A DNA stretch of 64,000 nucleotides from Arthrobacter sp. AQ5-06 (GTDB taxonomy: Bacteria > Actinomycetota > Actinomycetes > Actinomycetales > Micrococcaceae): contig NZ_QMKP01000010.1 of NCBI RefSeq assembly GCF_003287955.1, positions 62,001 through 126,000 of the forward strand, given 5' to 3'. The notes below the pieces were generated by a model. That model saw only the letters and a list, made by a program, of their open reading frames with translations, did no database searches and was not told where the DNA came from. The translations under genes were made by a program, and so were the position numbers. Shown here one piece after another: positions 32,345 through 41,110 of this stretch (position 1 is the first letter of the stretch; each line of letters opens with the position of its first letter).

Positions 32345-33313
32345 ATGACTGAGACCGCGGCCAATTCCGTAACCCTCCGCTTCCTGGCTGCCCCCACGGA
32401 TGTGGGCCACAGCGGCTCGGTGGATGCGGGGACCGTCCTCGAATGGGTGGACAAGGCTGCGTACGCTGCCGCCGTGGGCTGGGCCAAGTCCTACTGCGTC
32501 ACCGCCTACGTGGGCAACATCCACTTCGCGGACCCGGTGAACAGCGGCGACATGGTGGAGGTGGAGGCCACCATCGTCTACACGGGACGCTCCTCCATGC
32601 ACATCCGGACCGTCGTCTCCTCAGGCGATCCCAAGGGCGGGCCTGCCACGATGCGCAGCCAGTGCATGGTGATCTTTGTGGCGGTCGGCGACAACGGCAA
32701 GCCGATACCCGTCAAACAGTTCGAACCGGTCACGGCAGCGGAGATCGAACAGCGCGACCACGCCCTTGCGCGGATCAAGGTCCGTGAACGGATCGTCGAA
32801 GCCATGAACGCCCAGGAATATACCGACGCCGGGACCGCCGAACGCGTGACGCTGCGGTTCATGGCCGCCCCCACGGACGTGAACTGGGGCGGGAAAGTGC
32901 ACGGCGGAATCGTGATGAAGTGGATCGACGAAGCCGCCTATGTCTGCGCGTCCCGCTACTGCGGAATGGACACCGTGGCGGTGTTCTCCGGTGGCGTGCG
33001 CTTTTACCGGCCCCTGCTGATCGGCCATATGGTGGAGGTCGAGGCCAGGCTGGTCTACACCGGGACCAAAGGCATGCACATCGCCGTACACGTGCGCTCC
33101 GGCGACCCGAAGGGCAAGGAGCTGACCCTCACCACGTATTGCCTCACGGTGATGGTGGCGCGCGACGCCGACGGCAACTCGGTGCCCGTCCCCGGCTGGG
33201 TGCCGGTCTCGGCAGAGGACAAGCGGCTTCATGGCCACGCCCGCGAACTGCTCGAAATCCGTGGGACGGCCCCGGGGAACCGGCTGCCCAACCACCTGCT
33301 GGGGCAGGGCTAA
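32345..33313 (+). CDS. Tandem hot-dog acyl-CoA thioesterase
   Basis: A 322-residue protein with two copies of the cytosolic acyl-CoA hydrolase (BACH-like) hot-dog domain. Repeat 1 (residues 8-140) has FLAAPTDVGHSGSVDAGTVLEWVDKAAYAAA; repeat 2 (about 168-295) has FMAAPTDVNWGGKVHGGIVMKWIDEAAYVCA. The second repeat keeps the usual N-x-x-G-x-x-H-G-G pattern, while the first has S/D replacements, so the two halves are probably not equally active. It hydrolyses acyl-CoA thioesters in known relatives; chain length is unknown. Divergent from the aztD remnant. Confidence 0.88.
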   Translation: MTETAANSVTLRFLAAPTDVGHSGSVDAGTVLEWVDKAAYAAAVGWAKSYCVTAYVGNIHFADPVNSGDMVEVEATIVYTGRSSMHIRTVVSSGDPKGGPATMRSQCMVIFVAVGDNGKPIPVKQFEPVTAAEIEQRDHALARIKVRERIVEAMNAQEYTDAGTAERVTLRFMAAPTDVNWGGKVHGGIVMKWIDEAAYVCASRYCGMDTVAVFSGGVRFYRPLLIGHMVEVEARLVYTGTKGMHIAVHVRSGDPKGKELTLTTYCLTVMVARDADGNSVPVPGWVPVSAEDKRLHGHARELLEIRGTAPGNRLPNHLLGQG

Positions 33314-33376
33314 GCCAGCGGGAACCACCTGCTGGGGCTGGGCTGAGCCAGCCAGCCAGCCCCTGCGGGAACAGGC

Positions 33377-34759
33377 CTAGAAGCCGCTGCCTCCGGCGTC
33401 GGCCGCCATGTTGGCGAAGCGCGAGTAGTGGCCCTGGAATGCCACCACAATGTCCTTGGTGGGGCCGTTACGGTGCTTGGCGATCAGGATGTCCGCCTCG
33501 CCCGCACGCGGGGATTCCTTGTCATAGACGTCCTCACGGTGCAGCAGGATGACCATGTCCGCATCCTGCTCGATGGAGCCGGATTCACGCAGGTCAGAGA
33601 CCATGGGCCGCTTGTCCTGGCGCTGCTCGGAGCCACGGTTGAGCTGTGACAGGGCGATGACCGGGACCTGGAGTTCCTTGGCCAGCAGCTTGAGCGCACG
33701 GGAGAACTCGGAGACTTCCTGCTGGCGTGACTCCACTTTCTTGCCGGAGCTCATGAGCTGCAGGTAATCCAGGATCACGAGCTTCAGGTCATGCTGCTGC
33801 TTGAGGCGGCGGCACTTGGCCCTGATTTCCATCAGCGACATGTTCGGGCTGTCATCGATGAAGAGCGGGGCATCATTCATCCGGCCCATGGTGGTGGCAA
33901 TCTTGGACCATTGCTCGTCCTTGATGGTGCCCTTGCGAAGGTCCTGCAGGCCGATGGTTGCTTCGGCGGACAACAGGCGCATCGCGATTTCGTTCCGGCC
34001 CATTTCGAGCGAGAACATGACCGTGGCCAGGTTGTTTTTGATGGCCGCCGAGCGGGCGAAGTCCAGGGCGAACGTGGACTTTCCGACGGCGGGGCGGGCG
34101 GCGATGACGATCATCTGTCCCGGGTGCAGTCCATGGGTGAGTTCGTCGAGTTCGTAGAACCCGGTGGGCACACCGGTCATGCCTTCCCCGCGGTGTCCGG
34201 ACGCTTCGATCTCGTCCACCGTGGATTCCATGACGTCCTTGAGGACCACGTAGTCCTCTGCTGTGCGCCGCTCCGCCACGGCGTAAACCTCGGCCTGCGC
34301 CTGGTTGACCAGGTCCTCCACCTCGCCGTCGGAGCCATATCCCAGCTGGACGATCTTGGTGCCCGCGTTGACGAGCCGGCGCAGAATGGCGCGCTCTGCC
34401 ACGATCTCGGCGTAGTAGCCGGCATTGGCGGCCGTAGGGACGGTCTGGATGAGCTCGTGCAGGTAGGCGGGGCCGCCGATCCTGTTGATCTCCGCGCGCT
34501 TGGTCAGTTCGTCCGAAACGGTGACGGCATCTGCCGGCTCGCCGCGGCCGTAGAGGTCGATGATCGCCTCGTAGATGGTCTCGTGAGCAGGCCGGTAGAA
34601 GTCCTGGCCGCGGAGGATTTCCACAACGTCCGCGATGGCGTCCTTGGACAGCATCATGCCGCCGAGGACGGACTGCTCGGCGGGAATGTCCTGGGGTGGC
34701 TTCCGGCTGCCTTCTGATCCGCGGGTACCCTCGATCGAGTCCAGGTGCGTTACTGACAA
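33377..34759 (-). CDS. dnaB: Replicative DNA helicase DnaB
   Basis: A 460-residue hexameric 5'-3' helicase. The N-terminal domain begins PPQDIPAEQSVLGGMMLSKDAIADV. The RecA-like motor has Walker A ARPAVGKSTFALDFARS (about residue 225), the Walker B-like LKLVILDYLQLMSSG, and PVIALSQLNRGSEQRQDKRPMVSDLRESGSIEQDADMV. No intein interrupts it. It converges with the thioesterase gene. Its upstream region is the DnaA-box-rich spacer, which may tie its expression to DnaA. The ribosomal-protein/ssb block is 4 kb away on the same strand. Confidence 0.96.
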   Translation of the reverse strand: MSVTHLDSIEGTRGSEGSRKPPQDIPAEQSVLGGMMLSKDAIADVVEILRGQDFYRPAHETIYEAIIDLYGRGEPADAVTVSDELTKRAEINRIGGPAYLHELIQTVPTAANAGYYAEIVAERAILRRLVNAGTKIVQLGYGSDGEVEDLVNQAQAEVYAVAERRTAEDYVVLKDVMESTVDEIEASGHRGEGMTGVPTGFYELDELTHGLHPGQMIVIAARPAVGKSTFALDFARSAAIKNNLATVMFSLEMGRNEIAMRLLSAEATIGLQDLRKGTIKDEQWSKIATTMGRMNDAPLFIDDSPNMSLMEIRAKCRRLKQQHDLKLVILDYLQLMSSGKKVESRQQEVSEFSRALKLLAKELQVPVIALSQLNRGSEQRQDKRPMVSDLRESGSIEQDADMVILLHREDVYDKESPRAGEADILIAKHRNGPTKDIVVAFQGHYSRFANMAADAGGSGF

Positions 34760-35434
34760 AGCTGCCGTCCTCCGTAGTGTGCCGCGTCATGATGCGGCGA
34801 GTAAGTCATTTACCTGCCGGATGCCCTCCTGTGGGACCTCCACGGGACGGCATGCGTTCAGGTCTATCAGCGGCCACCGACAATGAAGTCCGGCGGGCCC
34901 GATTGAAATCTGCGCAACGCGCGTGGGAGTTATCCCCATGCTCCGCAAGTTATCCACAGAATACGCGCCGCAGCGGCTGGACCAAGGGCCTCCACTGCGG
35001 CGAAAGCACATGTCCACGACAGCGTCATAGCGCCCCAAAAGCAGGTATCCCGCAACGGTAGCCGCCACCGCCCCAGCGTCCAAGCCCACAAACCCGGAGG
35101 GCTGTGGACAACCTGTGCACTAATGGGCATAGCTTGTGCACAGCCTGTGGGTGAACCTGTGGAAACAAAAAAACTTTTGCCGCATACAAGCGTCTGACCT
35201 GCGAAAACGCTCGTCGAGCATGTGGACTAAATTCTTTTTTTCCTAACCTTCATCCACAGCTTACGGCGCGGCGCTGTTGAAAGATCTGCCTTTCCAAGCG
35301 CCTCAACCGCCGATTCATGCCCCCAAGGTGATGAGACCCACACCGCCCGGCATATTTTGACGCCACGGCAAATCGTCTGTATGCAACGGCAGGAATGTGC
35401 TGTGGATAACGGGCATCTGACATAAGCTCTGACT
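34760..35434. promoter_or_regulatory. DnaA-box-rich intergenic region upstream of dnaB
   Basis: A 675-bp non-coding spacer. DnaA-box 9-mers (TTATCCACA) are perfect at 34950-34958 and, inverted, at 35401-35409. One-mismatch copies are at 34930-34938, 35103-35111 (inverted) and 35250-35258. Weaker ones are at 35134-35142, 35158-35166 and 35221-35229. Two A/T-rich runs (about 35161-35177 and 35227-35248) stand out from the high-GC background. Divergent promoters for dnaB and the L7/L12-like pair must also lie here. No protein-coding gene is supported. Confidence 0.75.
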
Positions 35435-35890
35435 ATGGGCGACGTACTGATGGTGTTTCTGCCGGCCGGCGTGTTGGCGGCAATAATTTGGGCACTCACG
35501 ACAGCCCTCAGACCGCGTGATTCCGGGACCTCCGACGCCGAGAAGTACCAGCAGGACCTGGCCAGGCGCTCTGCGGAGCACTATGCCGAGCAGGTGCGGG
35601 TGGCAACAGCCGTGCGTGCCCGCCTCGAAGCCAACACCCGGCCCAGCCAGAACGAACAGCAGCAGTCGCAGCAGGAAGACCATGCCCGGGCAGCACGCCG
35701 CGGGCAGTCCGGATCGGGTGCCGGCCAGTATGGCTACGCGGCGCTGCCCGGCGGCTCTCTGGACCCTCAGCTGGCCATGCAGTTGCAGACGATGGCGCAC
35801 GACGGGCATAAGATCCAGGCCATCAAACTCCTCCGCCAGGCAACCCAAACGGACCTGGCGACAGCCAAAAAGTATGTAGATCGGCTTTAG
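35435..35890 (+). CDS. Membrane-anchored protein with L7/L12-like C-terminal domain (first of pair)
   Basis: A 151-residue protein with one N-terminal membrane helix (MVFLPAGVLAAIIWALTTA, residues 6-24), a Gln/Glu/Arg-rich linker predicted to be helical or disordered, and a C-terminal segment HDGHKIQAIKLLRQATQTDLATAKKYVDRL resembling the ribosomal L7/L12 C-terminal motif (K-I-x-x-I-K-x-x-R-x-x-T-x-x-x-L-x-x-A-K). It is 2 bp upstream of the next gene, which shares this layout. The function is unknown. The helix may tether an L7/L12-like domain to the membrane. Confidence 0.75.
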   Translation: MGDVLMVFLPAGVLAAIIWALTTALRPRDSGTSDAEKYQQDLARRSAEHYAEQVRVATAVRARLEANTRPSQNEQQQSQQEDHARAARRGQSGSGAGQYGYAALPGGSLDPQLAMQLQTMAHDGHKIQAIKLLRQATQTDLATAKKYVDRL

Positions 35891-35892
35891 AA

Positions 35893-36462
35893 ATGGAATC
35901 GCTCGTGATCCCCGTTATTATCCTGGCGGTCGTGGCCGCCGGAGTTGCACTGGCAGCCCGGGCGGTCAGCAGGCGGCAGGCGGCCGTCAAGCAGGCCGGT
36001 ACCGCCCCGGCGCCGGATCCGGTTGAGGTGGCCCGCCTGTCCGCCGCCAAGCTCTCTGAGGACCAGCACCGCAGGTTGTACGCGCTCATTGCCCAGGGAC
36101 AGGCGATGGCGGCCATCAAGCTGTACTACGAGGCCACCGGAGTCGGCCTGCGGGCATCCCGGGACGCGGTGGGGGCGTTGGCCGCCCATCCGCAGGCCTA
36201 CCGCAGCCCTGCGGCTGAAGCGGCGGAGGCAGAGCCCGACGACGACACGCCCCAGCGGTTCCCCTACCGCTACCGCGCCATTGCCAGCAAGGGCGACGTG
36301 ACGCGTGAGGTCAGCAGCAACATGCTCAACGACGAGATCTACGGCCGCATCCGCACGCTGGCGCGCAGTGGCGACACCGAAGGCGCCGCCACTGCCCTGA
36401 CCAGGCACTCGGACATCTCCCTGAAGCAGGCACGCGAGTTCATCGCCCTCCTGGACGACTAG
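35893..36462 (+). CDS. Membrane-anchored protein with two L7/L12-like segments (second of pair)
   Basis: A 189-residue protein with an N-terminal helix (LVIPVIILAVVAAGVALAARA) and two segments like the L7/L12 C-terminal domain: LIAQGQAMAAIKLYYEATGVGLRASRDAVGAL (residues 65-96) and LARSGDTEGAATALTRHSDISLKQAREFIALL (about 155-187). An acidic Ala/Glu/Pro linker separates them. It starts 2 bp after its partner, so they form an operon. No known function. The tandem arrangement suggests duplication and fusion of the same small module. Confidence 0.75.
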   Translation: MESLVIPVIILAVVAAGVALAARAVSRRQAAVKQAGTAPAPDPVEVARLSAAKLSEDQHRRLYALIAQGQAMAAIKLYYEATGVGLRASRDAVGALAAHPQAYRSPAAEAAEAEPDDDTPQRFPYRYRAIASKGDVTREVSSNMLNDEIYGRIRTLARSGDTEGAATALTRHSDISLKQAREFIALLDD

Positions 36463-36513
36463 GCTCCGTGACCCCCCGGGCACTCAGCCGGGGCACAGCG
36501 CCCCCTCCGGCTG

Positions 36514-36792
36514 TCAGAAGTCGAAAAGGTCTCCCAGCCAGCCTTCCTTCTTTTTGGGCCGCCGGCGGTCGTCGTCGCGGTCATACCCCGGCTTGTCAGC
36601 AGGAGCAGGCGCCGCGGCCGCCGGGCGCGGCGTCGTCGGAGCGCTGCCACCCATGGCATCGTTGGCGCGGTCGATGATCTTGTCCAGCTCACCCCGGTCA
36701 AGCCAGACGCCACGGCACTGCGGGCAGTAATCGATCTCTACGCCGCTGCGTTCGCTCATGATCAGGTCAATTGAATCCACAGGACACTTCAT
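36514..36792 (-). CDS. TFIIB-type zinc-ribbon protein
   Basis: A 92-residue protein, MKCPVDSIDLIMSERSGVEIDYCPQCRGVWLDRGELDKIID, typical of the zf-TFIIB family: a zinc ribbon with CPxD and CPxCxGxWLDxGEL. An Ala/Pro-rich linker follows, then a charged C-terminus (DRDDDRRRPKKKEGWLGDLFDF). The ATG at 36792 is chosen because the zinc ribbon begins at residue 3. The partner is unknown. It converges with the L7/L12-like pair and lies 67 bp downstream of the FMN reductase gene on the same strand. Confidence 0.82.
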   Translation of the reverse strand: MKCPVDSIDLIMSERSGVEIDYCPQCRGVWLDRGELDKIIDRANDAMGGSAPTTPRPAAAAPAPADKPGYDRDDDRRRPKKKEGWLGDLFDF

Positions 36793-36859
36793 GTTCCGGT
36801 CAACGACCGGGGAGACCGAATCGTTCGGCAGCCGGAGGCCCGGGACGGACGGCCGCGCC

Positions 36860-37486
36860 TTAGCGTCCGCCGGAAATGCCCGCCAGGAGCTGCTCGAACG
36901 GCAGGGACGCCAAGGCCGCCGGCTTGCGGCCGGACTGCTCCCCCGCCAGAAGGGCGGCAAACTCGGTCGCCGCACGGTCGATCCGCGACGATAGGGGCGA
37001 GCCGCCGTCGTCCGTATTTCCCCAGTCCTGGGGGCCAGCGAAAACGGCCGTAGCGGCTATCCTGGTGCGCAGGTAGCTGAACAGCGGGCGCATCGCGTAC
37101 TCGAGAACCATCTGGTGGCGGTCCGTACCGCCGGTGGCGCCCAGCAGGACAGCCTTCCCGTCCAGGGACTTGGGGTCCAGGACGTCAATGAAGGACTTGA
37201 ACAAGCCGCTGTAGGAGGCGCTGAACACCGGCGTGACGGCAATGATGCCATCGGACGCGTCCACGCCGGCAATGACATCTGCCAGGCGCGGGGCCGCATA
37301 GCCGGTCACAAAGTTGTGGGCGATGTCCACCGCGAGGTCCCGGAGCTCAACGACTTCAACCGTCACCTCGAAACCCGCATCGGCGAGGCGGTGCTCTGCG
37401 GCTGCGGCGAGCTGGTCGGCGAGCAGCCTGCTCGTGGACGGCACGCCCAGGCCGGCGGACAGTACGGCGATGCGGCGGGTTTCCAC
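36860..37486 (-). CDS. NADPH-dependent FMN reductase, CE1759 type
   Basis: A 208-residue flavodoxin-fold protein. RRIAVLSAGLGVPSTSRLLADQLA forms the FMN phosphate-binding start, ITVTPVFSASYSGLFKSFIDVLDP-like residues 80-105 cover the isoalloxazine-binding loop, and LLGATGGTDRHQMVLEYAMRPLF completes the core. It matches the actinobacterial CE1759-type FMN reductases, which probably supply reduced flavin or reduce quinones. The physiological acceptor is not known. Monocistronic or co-transcribed with the downstream zinc-ribbon gene. Confidence 0.85.
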   Translation of the reverse strand: METRRIAVLSAGLGVPSTSRLLADQLAAAAEHRLADAGFEVTVEVVELRDLAVDIAHNFVTGYAAPRLADVIAGVDASDGIIAVTPVFSASYSGLFKSFIDVLDPKSLDGKAVLLGATGGTDRHQMVLEYAMRPLFSYLRTRIAATAVFAGPQDWGNTDDGGSPLSSRIDRAATEFAALLAGEQSGRKPAALASLPFEQLLAGISGGR

Positions 37487-37575
37487 GTGGACTCCTGAGG
37501 TTCGGTACAGCCAATGTTACATGTGTTTGCATGCATTTGGGTAACCGGTGGCTGCCCGCGTTTATTCCACGGGCG

Positions 37576-38436
37576 CTAGAGCGCAACTGTGCCGCTGATG
37601 CACGTGGTGGAACTGCCGCCCACCCAGACGTCTTCCCGGACAGCATTCACGTGGACGCGCCCCGCCCGGCCAAGCACGGTGCCCTGCGCGGCCGTATACG
37701 AAGACGGCCCACGGCCACTGCCGATCAGCCATTGCGCAGCGCCTGCATTGAAGCTCCCCGTGACGGGATCCTCGGCCGCCGCGTCTCCCGGGATGAAGGT
37801 CCGAACCTCAAAGTCAGTTACGGCGTCCGCAGCATGCGGCCCGATCACGCCCACTTTCAGGCCATCCAGGGCGGCGTAGTCGGGCCGGATGTCCAGGACC
37901 TGCCGGGCGGACCCGAGCAGGACGCCGATCCATTCCGGCCCGTTGACCAGCCACGACGCCTCCAGAAGCGCCTCACGGGGCAAGCGCAGGCCAGCAGCGA
38001 TCCGCGCCAGGTCCGCTTCCGCCACCGGTCCGGAGCGCGTCAGGGGCGGCGCAGCGAATGCCAGCCGTCCGCCGTCGCGCTTTACGCGGACCAGGCCGGC
38101 CGCGCATTCCTGGACCAGGACCCCGTCCTGCTTCGGGACGCCGCCGGCATCGAGCCACGCGTGCGCCGACCCCAACGTGGGATGCCCGGCAAAGGGAAAC
38201 TCCTCGTGGCCGGTGAAAATGCGGACCCGGTAGTCGGCATCGGGATGTGTCGGCGGCAGGAGGAAAGTGGTCTCTGAGAGGTTCGTCCAGTTGGCGAAAC
38301 GCTGCATCTGTTCCGTGCTGAGGCCTACGGCATCACCAACCACTGCGAGCGGATTGCCCCGGTAGGGTTCGTCCGTGAAGACGTCCACCTGGGTGAACGG
38401 ACGACGGCGGCGCGCGGGGGAAGGATTCTGGCTCAC
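37576..38436 (-). CDS. PhzF-family isomerase/epimerase
   Basis: A 286-residue PhzF-like protein. It has the N-terminal VDVFTDEPYRGNPLAVVGDA and the family catalytic-glutamate region LSETTFLLPP (about residue 55), then RIFTGHEEFPFAGHPTLGSAHAW, and in the second half EDPVTGSFNAGAAQWL. PhzF relatives isomerise aromatic or diene acids; in organisms without a phenazine cluster the substrate is unknown. No phenazine genes are present in the window. It stands alone on the minus strand. Confidence 0.87.
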   Translation of the reverse strand: MSQNPSPARRRRPFTQVDVFTDEPYRGNPLAVVGDAVGLSTEQMQRFANWTNLSETTFLLPPTHPDADYRVRIFTGHEEFPFAGHPTLGSAHAWLDAGGVPKQDGVLVQECAAGLVRVKRDGGRLAFAAPPLTRSGPVAEADLARIAAGLRLPREALLEASWLVNGPEWIGVLLGSARQVLDIRPDYAALDGLKVGVIGPHAADAVTDFEVRTFIPGDAAAEDPVTGSFNAGAAQWLIGSGRGPSSYTAAQGTVLGRAGRVHVNAVREDVWVGGSSTTCISGTVAL

Positions 38437-38501
38437 CGCCGCAGGCTATCACCCCGAGCGGCCTGGCTGACACGCCTGCCGCGGGGCGGGAGACTACCGG
38501 C

Positions 38502-38708
38502 ATGACGGAAAACAAGACCCAGCCCACCGACCGCACCGCTGAGGACTTCCTGGCGGCGGTGGAACACCCGGTACGCAGCGAGGACGGGTTCGAACTGTTG
38601 GACCTCATGCGGCAGAGCTGCACCAGCCCTGACCTCGGCGCGAGGCACAGAAAACCCCCGCTGCCGGTGACGGCAACGGGGGTTTTCGTGCAGTTCAGGA
38701 CTGCGTAG
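38502..38708 (+). pseudogene. Truncated DUF1801-family remnant
   Basis: The first 37 or so residues (MTENKTQPTDRTAEDFLAAV...GFELLDLMRQ) match the start of DUF1801 proteins, which are normally about 130-145 residues. After that the sequence is unrelated and runs into the inverted repeat of the rplI terminator, giving an artificial 68-residue frame. The 3' two-thirds appear lost, perhaps by a deletion ending beside rplI. Confidence 0.6.
38651..38686 (-). terminator. Terminator of the rpsF-ssb-rpsR-rplI operon
   Basis: Arms AAAACCCCCGCTGCCG and CGGCAACGGGGGTTTT with a GTGA loop (one mismatch), 31 bp after the rplI stop. The T-tract is on the minus-strand transcript. Confidence 0.92.
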
Positions 38709-38717
38709 CCGGAAAGG

Positions 38718-39170
38718 CTACTTGCCCGCGACTACGTTGAGTTCGATCACAGCGGCAACGTCAGCGTGAAGACGGACGTTGGCCTGGTAGGAACCAACCG
38801 ACTTGATGTGAGTCGGCAGTTCAACCTTGCGCTTGTCGATGCGGCCAAGGCCAGCGGCCTCAACAGCGTCAGCGACGTCGGCCTGCTTGACGGTGCCGAA
38901 CAGGCGTCCGGTCTCGCCAGCCTTGACGACGAGCTTGACCGGCTTGGCGGAGAGTGCAGCGGCCTGCTTCTGAGCATCTTCCAGGGAAGCGTGCTCGCGG
39001 GCGGCGCGGGCAGCCTTGATGGACTCAACCTGCTTCTCGCCACCCTTGGACCAGGTCAGGGCGAAGTTGCGGGGCAGCAGGTAGTTACGTGCGTAACCGT
39101 CCTTAACCTCGACAACGTCGCCAGCAGCACCGAGACCGGTTACTTCGTGGGTCAGAATGAGCTTTGCCAT
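38718..39170 (-). CDS. rplI: 50S ribosomal protein L9
   Basis: A 150-residue L9 with the conserved N-terminal domain [38 protein letters not shown], the long connecting helix (residues 42-74) and the C-terminal RNA-binding domain ([43 protein letters not shown]). Last gene of the ribosomal/ssb operon, 17 bp after rpsR. Confidence 0.98.
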   Translation of the reverse strand: MAKLILTHEVTGLGAAGDVVEVKDGYARNYLLPRNFALTWSKGGEKQVESIKAARAAREHASLEDAQKQAAALSAKPVKLVVKAGETGRLFGTVKQADVADAVEAAGLGRIDKRKVELPTHIKSVGSYQANVRLHADVAAVIELNVVAGK

Positions 39171-39187
39171 GTTAGTTAATCCCTTCC

Positions 39188-39427
39188 CTAACCGCGGCCA
39201 GCGCCGGAGTAAGGCAGCAGTGCAACTTCGCGGGCGTTCTTGATTGCCTGGGCGATTTTGCGCTGTTCCTGCACCGTGACGCCGGTGACGCGACGGGCGC
39301 GGATCTTTCCGCGGTCGGAGATGAACTTGCGCAGCAATGCTACGTCCTTGTAGTCGATGACAGTGATGTCAGCGGCCTTCAAGGGGTTGGACTTTGGTTT
39401 GGGCTTACGGAGTTCAGCCTTAGCCAT
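39188..39427 (-). CDS. rpsR: 30S ribosomal protein S18
   Basis: A 79-residue S18. [49 protein letters not shown] is the conserved core. It lacks cysteine ligands, so it is the zinc-independent (C-minus) form as far as can be seen. It lies 129 bp after ssb and 17 bp before rplI. Confidence 0.98.
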   Translation of the reverse strand: MAKAELRKPKPKSNPLKAADITVIDYKDVALLRKFISDRGKIRARRVTGVTVQEQRKIAQAIKNAREVALLPYSGAGRG

Positions 39428-39556
39428 CGTGGAGCTCCTATTCTATGGAGCCCGTGGATATTGATCCACGGGATGGTGGTGGTCCGACGGCGGCAGTCGC
39501 GTCAGGTGCCCTGCGGCACCTTCGGCGGTCCCGGCGTCGGGCCTAAATGATTGGTT

Positions 39557-40138
39557 TTAGAAGGGAGGTTCGGAATCGGGGCCGTTGCCCCAGCCACCGC
39601 CTGCATTGGAGACACCGGGCGTTGCCCAGGGATCCTCCTGTGCAGCCTGCTGGTTGCCGCCACCGAAGCTTCCACCGGAGTTGCCGCCCTGGTTTCCACC
39701 AGAGTTGCCGCCTCCGAAGCCACCGCCGCTGTTGCCGCCGCCGAAGCCACCCTGACCACCCTGACCGCCGGAGCGCTGGGTGCGGTTGACCTTGGCATTG
39801 GCGTAACGCAGGCTCGGGCCGATTTCATCGACTTCGAGCTCGATAACGGTGCGCTTTTCGCCTTCTTTTGTTTCGTAGGAACGGCTCTTCAAACGGCCGG
39901 AAACGATCACGCGCATGCCCTTGGTGAGGGACTCGGCGACGTTCTCGGCTGCTTCACGCCAGACCGCTGCGCGGAGGAACAGGGTTTCCCCGTCCTTCCA
40001 CTCATTGGACTGGCGGTCAAAGGTGCGCGGGGTGGAAGCGATGGTGAAGTTCGCTACTGCCGAACCTGACGGTGTGAACCGCAATTCCGGGTCATTGGTG
40101 AGATTACCGATGACCGTAATGGTGGTTTCGCCTGCCAT
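39557..40138 (-). CDS. ssb: Single-stranded DNA-binding protein
   Basis: A 193-residue SSB. The OB fold covers about residues 1-110 ([38 protein letters not shown] and [43 protein letters not shown]). A Gly/Asn/Gln-rich flexible linker (FGGGNSGG repeats) follows, with the acidic tip DSEPPF, slightly different from the usual DDDIPF, that recruits partner proteins. It lies between rpsF and rpsR, the standard order. Confidence 0.97.
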   Translation of the reverse strand: MAGETTITVIGNLTNDPELRFTPSGSAVANFTIASTPRTFDRQSNEWKDGETLFLRAAVWREAAENVAESLTKGMRVIVSGRLKSRSYETKEGEKRTVIELEVDEIGPSLRYANAKVNRTQRSGGQGGQGGFGGGNSGGGFGGGNSGGNQGGNSGGSFGGGNQQAAQEDPWATPGVSNAGGGWGNGPDSEPPF

Positions 40139-40211
40139 CTACTGCCTCCTTGTTCGATCCTGGGTGAAGAATTCGATCCTGCGGGGTAAAGAATGAAGAT
40201 CGGAGCTGAAA

Positions 40212-40517
40212 CTACTCAGCAACAACCTTCTGCTCTTCGGGGCGGGTGATCTTGGTGCGCATGATGGTCTCGTTAAGAGACAGCTGGCGGTCAAGTTCCT
40301 TGGCGGTGTCCGGCTTGGCGGTGAAGTTCACCACGGCGTAGATACCTTCGGACTTCTTCTTGATTTCGTAAGCCAGTCGACGACGGCCCCAGATGTCAAC
40401 CTTTTCGATGGTTCCACCATCGTTGGTGATGACGTTCAGGAACTTCTGAAGCGACGGCTCAACGGTACGCTCTTCGACCTCGGGGTCGATGATTACCATC
40501 AATTCGTAAGGACGCAT
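40212..40517 (-). CDS. rpsF: 30S ribosomal protein S6
   Basis: A 101-residue S6 starting [21 protein letters not shown] and containing [31 protein letters not shown]. The ATG at 40517 lies 11 bases after a strong AAAGGAGG; a GTG twelve bases upstream sits too close to that Shine-Dalgarno to be used. First gene of the rpsF-ssb-rpsR-rplI operon. Confidence 0.97.
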   Translation of the reverse strand: MRPYELMVIIDPEVEERTVEPSLQKFLNVITNDGGTIEKVDIWGRRRLAYEIKKKSEGIYAVVNFTAKPDTAKELDRQLSLNETIMRTKITRPEEQKVVAE

Positions 40518-41110
40518 ATGTGAACCCACCTCCTTTGGGCTAAGCGGTTACGGCATTTCCGTAACAGGAGGTTCATTTGCGATGCCGTGCGATGCCCGGC
40601 CAACAGAACGGAGGCAGGGCGCAGCACAGACTTCAATATCTTAGTGCATTTGGACCGGATAGGCGATTCGCGCTTGACTCAAGGCTAGGCGCCGTGGTCC
40701 TGGAGCGGAAGCCGTGATGCGCGTATGTGGAAAACTTCCCAACAAGCGGCTGGACGAAGCCGTGACCGCTTGTTACGCCTGGCCGAAATCCATGGCGCAG
40801 GACCGGGCGGATATCGTCCGGCGGCTGACGCAGCTCCTACATATTCGTACCGTCATCCCGGCCGCCACCATCAACCCGGGGCTGGGACTGGCGGCCTCAT
40901 GAGACCCCCAACCGCCCTCCGGTTCGAGGCATAAAGTCTCTGGTGCCCGCAGCGGAACAGGTCTATATTGGCAAGAACGGCTGGGTACCGTACTGGACGC
41001 AAGGAGGCGGCCAGGAAAGCCGGTCCGCGTGTCGCGCAAGCGGCTGGATGGACCCAGGATTTTGGATAGAGCAAGCAGTTCGGTCTCCTTCTTCGATGGA
41101 TGGGGACCAC
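40518..41110. other. Long divergent intergenic region, rpsF / LuxR regulator
   Basis: 593 bp with the rpsF promoter on the minus strand; a TAAGAT-like -10 is seen near 40640. The LuxR-regulator promoter is on the plus strand. Short open frames in 40710-41110 have no ribosome-binding sites or protein-like features. No structured RNA was recognised. Confidence 0.5.

Noticed and set aside
34760-35434. The chromosomal oriC itself
   Set aside because: dnaA, dnaN and rpmH are not next to it; only box clustering supports an origin-like role, so it is reported as a DnaA-binding region only.
37576-38436. Phenazine biosynthesis gene
   Set aside because: PhzF-like proteins are widespread as lone enzymes; no other phz gene is in the window.
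40714-40902. Small gene between rpsF and the LuxR regulator
   Set aside because: No Shine-Dalgarno, no recognisable domain, and several equally long frames overlap it on both strands.
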